Part shown: positions 15,289 through 15,921 of the stretch, in pieces | How the letters are laid out: each line of letters begins with the position of its first letter | Numbering within the stretch: position 1 is the stretch's first letter | DNA from: Psychromonas sp. | GTDB lineage: Bacteria > Pseudomonadota > Gammaproteobacteria > Enterobacterales > Psychromonadaceae | NCBI GenBank assembly: GCA_023145575.1 | Contig: JAGLDN010000312.1 | Coordinates: 1-15,921, forward strand | DNA: 15,921 nucleotides | Direction: 5' to 3' | Translations under genes and position numbers: made by a program | Notes under the pieces: model-generated | What the model was told of the DNA's origin: nothing | Databases searched by the model: none | The model's input: the letters and a program-made list of their open reading frames with translations, nothing else

Positions 15289-15569
15289 ATACCCATCACA
15301 CCTGAAGATGCAGGTTTCAGCGAGAATTAAAATGCTTAGAGGTAAGGTATTGATTGAAGAGAATGGTTATTCCCTTGCCAAAATCAATAACACCTTTAAA
15401 ACTCACCCTTTGGGGACAACTGAGTAAGTCATCTTTTGCGTTGTAATTCTCAAAAAGTGAAAACAATAAAGGGTTAAAGCCTTTTTTTTGCCCAACCGAA
15501 GGGACATTGCGCCTTGAATATGAATCACTCAGGTCTCCTGAAACTTGTATCTTCAGGTGTAATGGGTAT
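15289..15569. mobile_element. Family B MITE-like element nested in family A
   Basis: The element is 281 bp and has 32-bp terminal inverted repeats. The left arm (15289-15320) begins ATACCCATCACACCTGAAGA and the right arm (15538-15569, reversed) begins ATACCCATTACACCTGAAGA. They match at 29 of 32 positions. A second, inner inverted pair follows: GAGAATTAAAATGC (15322-15335) against GCGTTGTAATTCTC (15438-15451). It is too small for a transposase, so it is non-autonomous. A clear target-site duplication was not found. The outermost bases resemble the family A ends. Confidence 0.75.
15332..15427 (+). CDS. Possible 31-residue peptide inside the family B element
   Basis: The frame ATG...TAA encodes MLRGKVLIEENGYSLAKINN followed by TFKTHPLGTTE. 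It lies wholly inside the MITE-like element, between the inner inverted arms. No strong ribosome-binding site precedes it (GAGAATTAAA). The composition is protein-like, but a 31-codon frame is easily met by chance. The same bases also hold a possible stem (GGTATTGATT / AATCAATAACACC). No function can be assigned. Confidence 0.2.
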   Translation: MLRGKVLIEENGYSLAKINNTFKTHPLGTTE

Positions 15570-15709
15570 ATTCTTCAATTTTATTCCTAGCACCTTGGTA
15601 CTATTTCCCTTAGTGAATTTTCACTTTTACGTTACATGGGTATAGTTTGCGCTGATGATAAATTACTTGATCCACTTAACATTACGCGATTGATAATGCG
15701 CTTATACTA

Positions 15710-15921
15710 GGGGCTGTTGATCTTTCACATTGGCAACCAAATCATTGAGCAAGCTAGTGCGAGCATACTTTCAAAGTGAATCTTTAGTTTATCGTATCGA
15801 GTGGCTATTGCCCTAAAATATTTCAACCTTGCAAAGGCGTTTTCAACTAAGTGCCTATATTTGTATAAACACCAGTCAATATCAGCATTTCCCACTTTTG
15901 AGTTTTTCTTTCTAGGGATCA
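15710..15921 (-). mobile_element. 3' end of an IS5-family insertion sequence (runs off the window)
   Basis: The element's end is marked by GGGGCTGTTGATCTTTCACA at 15710 onward, typical of the GGCTGTTGATC-type terminal repeats of IS5-family (IS427-like) elements. It abuts CTA, consistent with the CTAG-type target of that group. The transposase stop codon lies 15 bases from this end. The other terminus and the target duplication are outside the window, so completeness cannot be judged. Confidence 0.7.
15725..15921 (-). CDS. IS5-family transposase, C-terminal part (partial)
   Basis: The last 64 residues are visible: IPRKKNSKVGNADIDWCLYK, YRHLVENAFARLKYFRAIAT, RYDKLKIHFESMLALACSMI, WLPM, then TGA. 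The Y-K-x-R-H-L-V-E-N-x-F-x-R-L-K block carries the catalytic Glu of the DDE triad, and RYDKL plus IWLP ending are characteristic of IS427-type IS5 transposases. The visible part has no frameshift or stop, so the gene may be intact beyond the edge. The upstream part is outside the window. Confidence 0.85.
   Translation of the reverse strand, partial: IPRKKNSKVGNADIDWCLYKYRHLVENAFARLKYFRAIATRYDKLKIHFESMLALACSMIWLPM

Larger units (their letters stand above)
15101..15654. repeat. Family A repeat split by a family B insertion
   Basis: The left piece (15101-15288) begins TATACCCATGTGACGTAAAA. The right piece (15571-15654) ends TTTTACGTTACATGGGTATA. Together they are about 272 bp, close to the 250-bp copy at 13860-14110, and they align with it on both sides. 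On the right, TTATGTCCATGCGCTCGGTA, then CAATTTGCCTTACTGA, in the reference matches TTATTCCTAGCACCTTGGTA, then CTATTTCCCTTAGTGA, here. The interruption is the family B element at 15289-15569. The perfect-style TIRs show this is the best-preserved pair of ends in the window. Confidence 0.75.

Noticed and set aside
1..15921. CRISPR array, tRNA or rRNA gene
   Set aside because: No regularly spaced direct repeats with unique spacers and no cloverleaf or ribosomal RNA sequence were seen; the only tandem repeat is the coding one in gspD.

Overview
The window is AT-rich chromosomal DNA, probably from a marine gammaproteobacterium of the Psychromonas/Moritella/Vibrio/Shewanella type. I infer this from protein resemblance and gene order: a complete gspC-to-gspN cluster next to a divergent hslR and hslO. 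The genus is not proven.

Layout, left to right. Positions 220-558 (+) encode a small S4 RNA-binding protein (YbcJ-like). A 550-base gap holding a degenerate dispersed repeat follows. From 1110 to 12530 (-) lies an uninterrupted type II secretion (T2SS) operon in the order gspC, D, E, F, G, H, I, J, K, L, M, N. It includes the secretin, the ATPase, the inner-membrane platform (C, F, L, M), the major pseudopilin (G), the minor pseudopilins (H, I, J, K) and GspN. The prepilin peptidase (GspO/PilD) and a pilotin are not here and must be encoded elsewhere. Most genes overlap or nearly touch. The exception is a 136-base gspC-gspD gap that can fold so that the gspD ribosome-binding site is paired. 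On the other side of the gspC promoter region are hslR (Hsp15, 13168-13572) and hslO (Hsp33, 14121-14987), both +. The last 212 bases are the 3' end of an IS5-family insertion sequence running off the window.

The main thing beyond standard genes is in the intergenic DNA. Repeat family A is about 250 bp and has inverted ends of the type TATACCCATGTNACGTAAAA. It occurs as several full or partial copies at 40-101, 724-1100, 13103-13150, 13860-14110, 15000-15045 and 15101-15654. The last copy is split by a second element, family B (15289-15569), a 281-bp MITE-like unit with 32-bp inverted ends matching at 29 of 32 positions. Both families end in (T)ATACCCAT, so one transposase may have moved both. 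Family A copies lie flush against gene boundaries: about 10 bp before hslO, 17 bp before hslR and 9 bp past the gspN stop.

How the genes work together: the gsp genes build one trans-envelope machine that exports folded periplasmic proteins. HslR and HslO are stress proteins, Hsp15 for stalled 50S subunits and Hsp33 as a redox-switched holdase. Their proximity to gsp looks like conserved gene order rather than a shared function.
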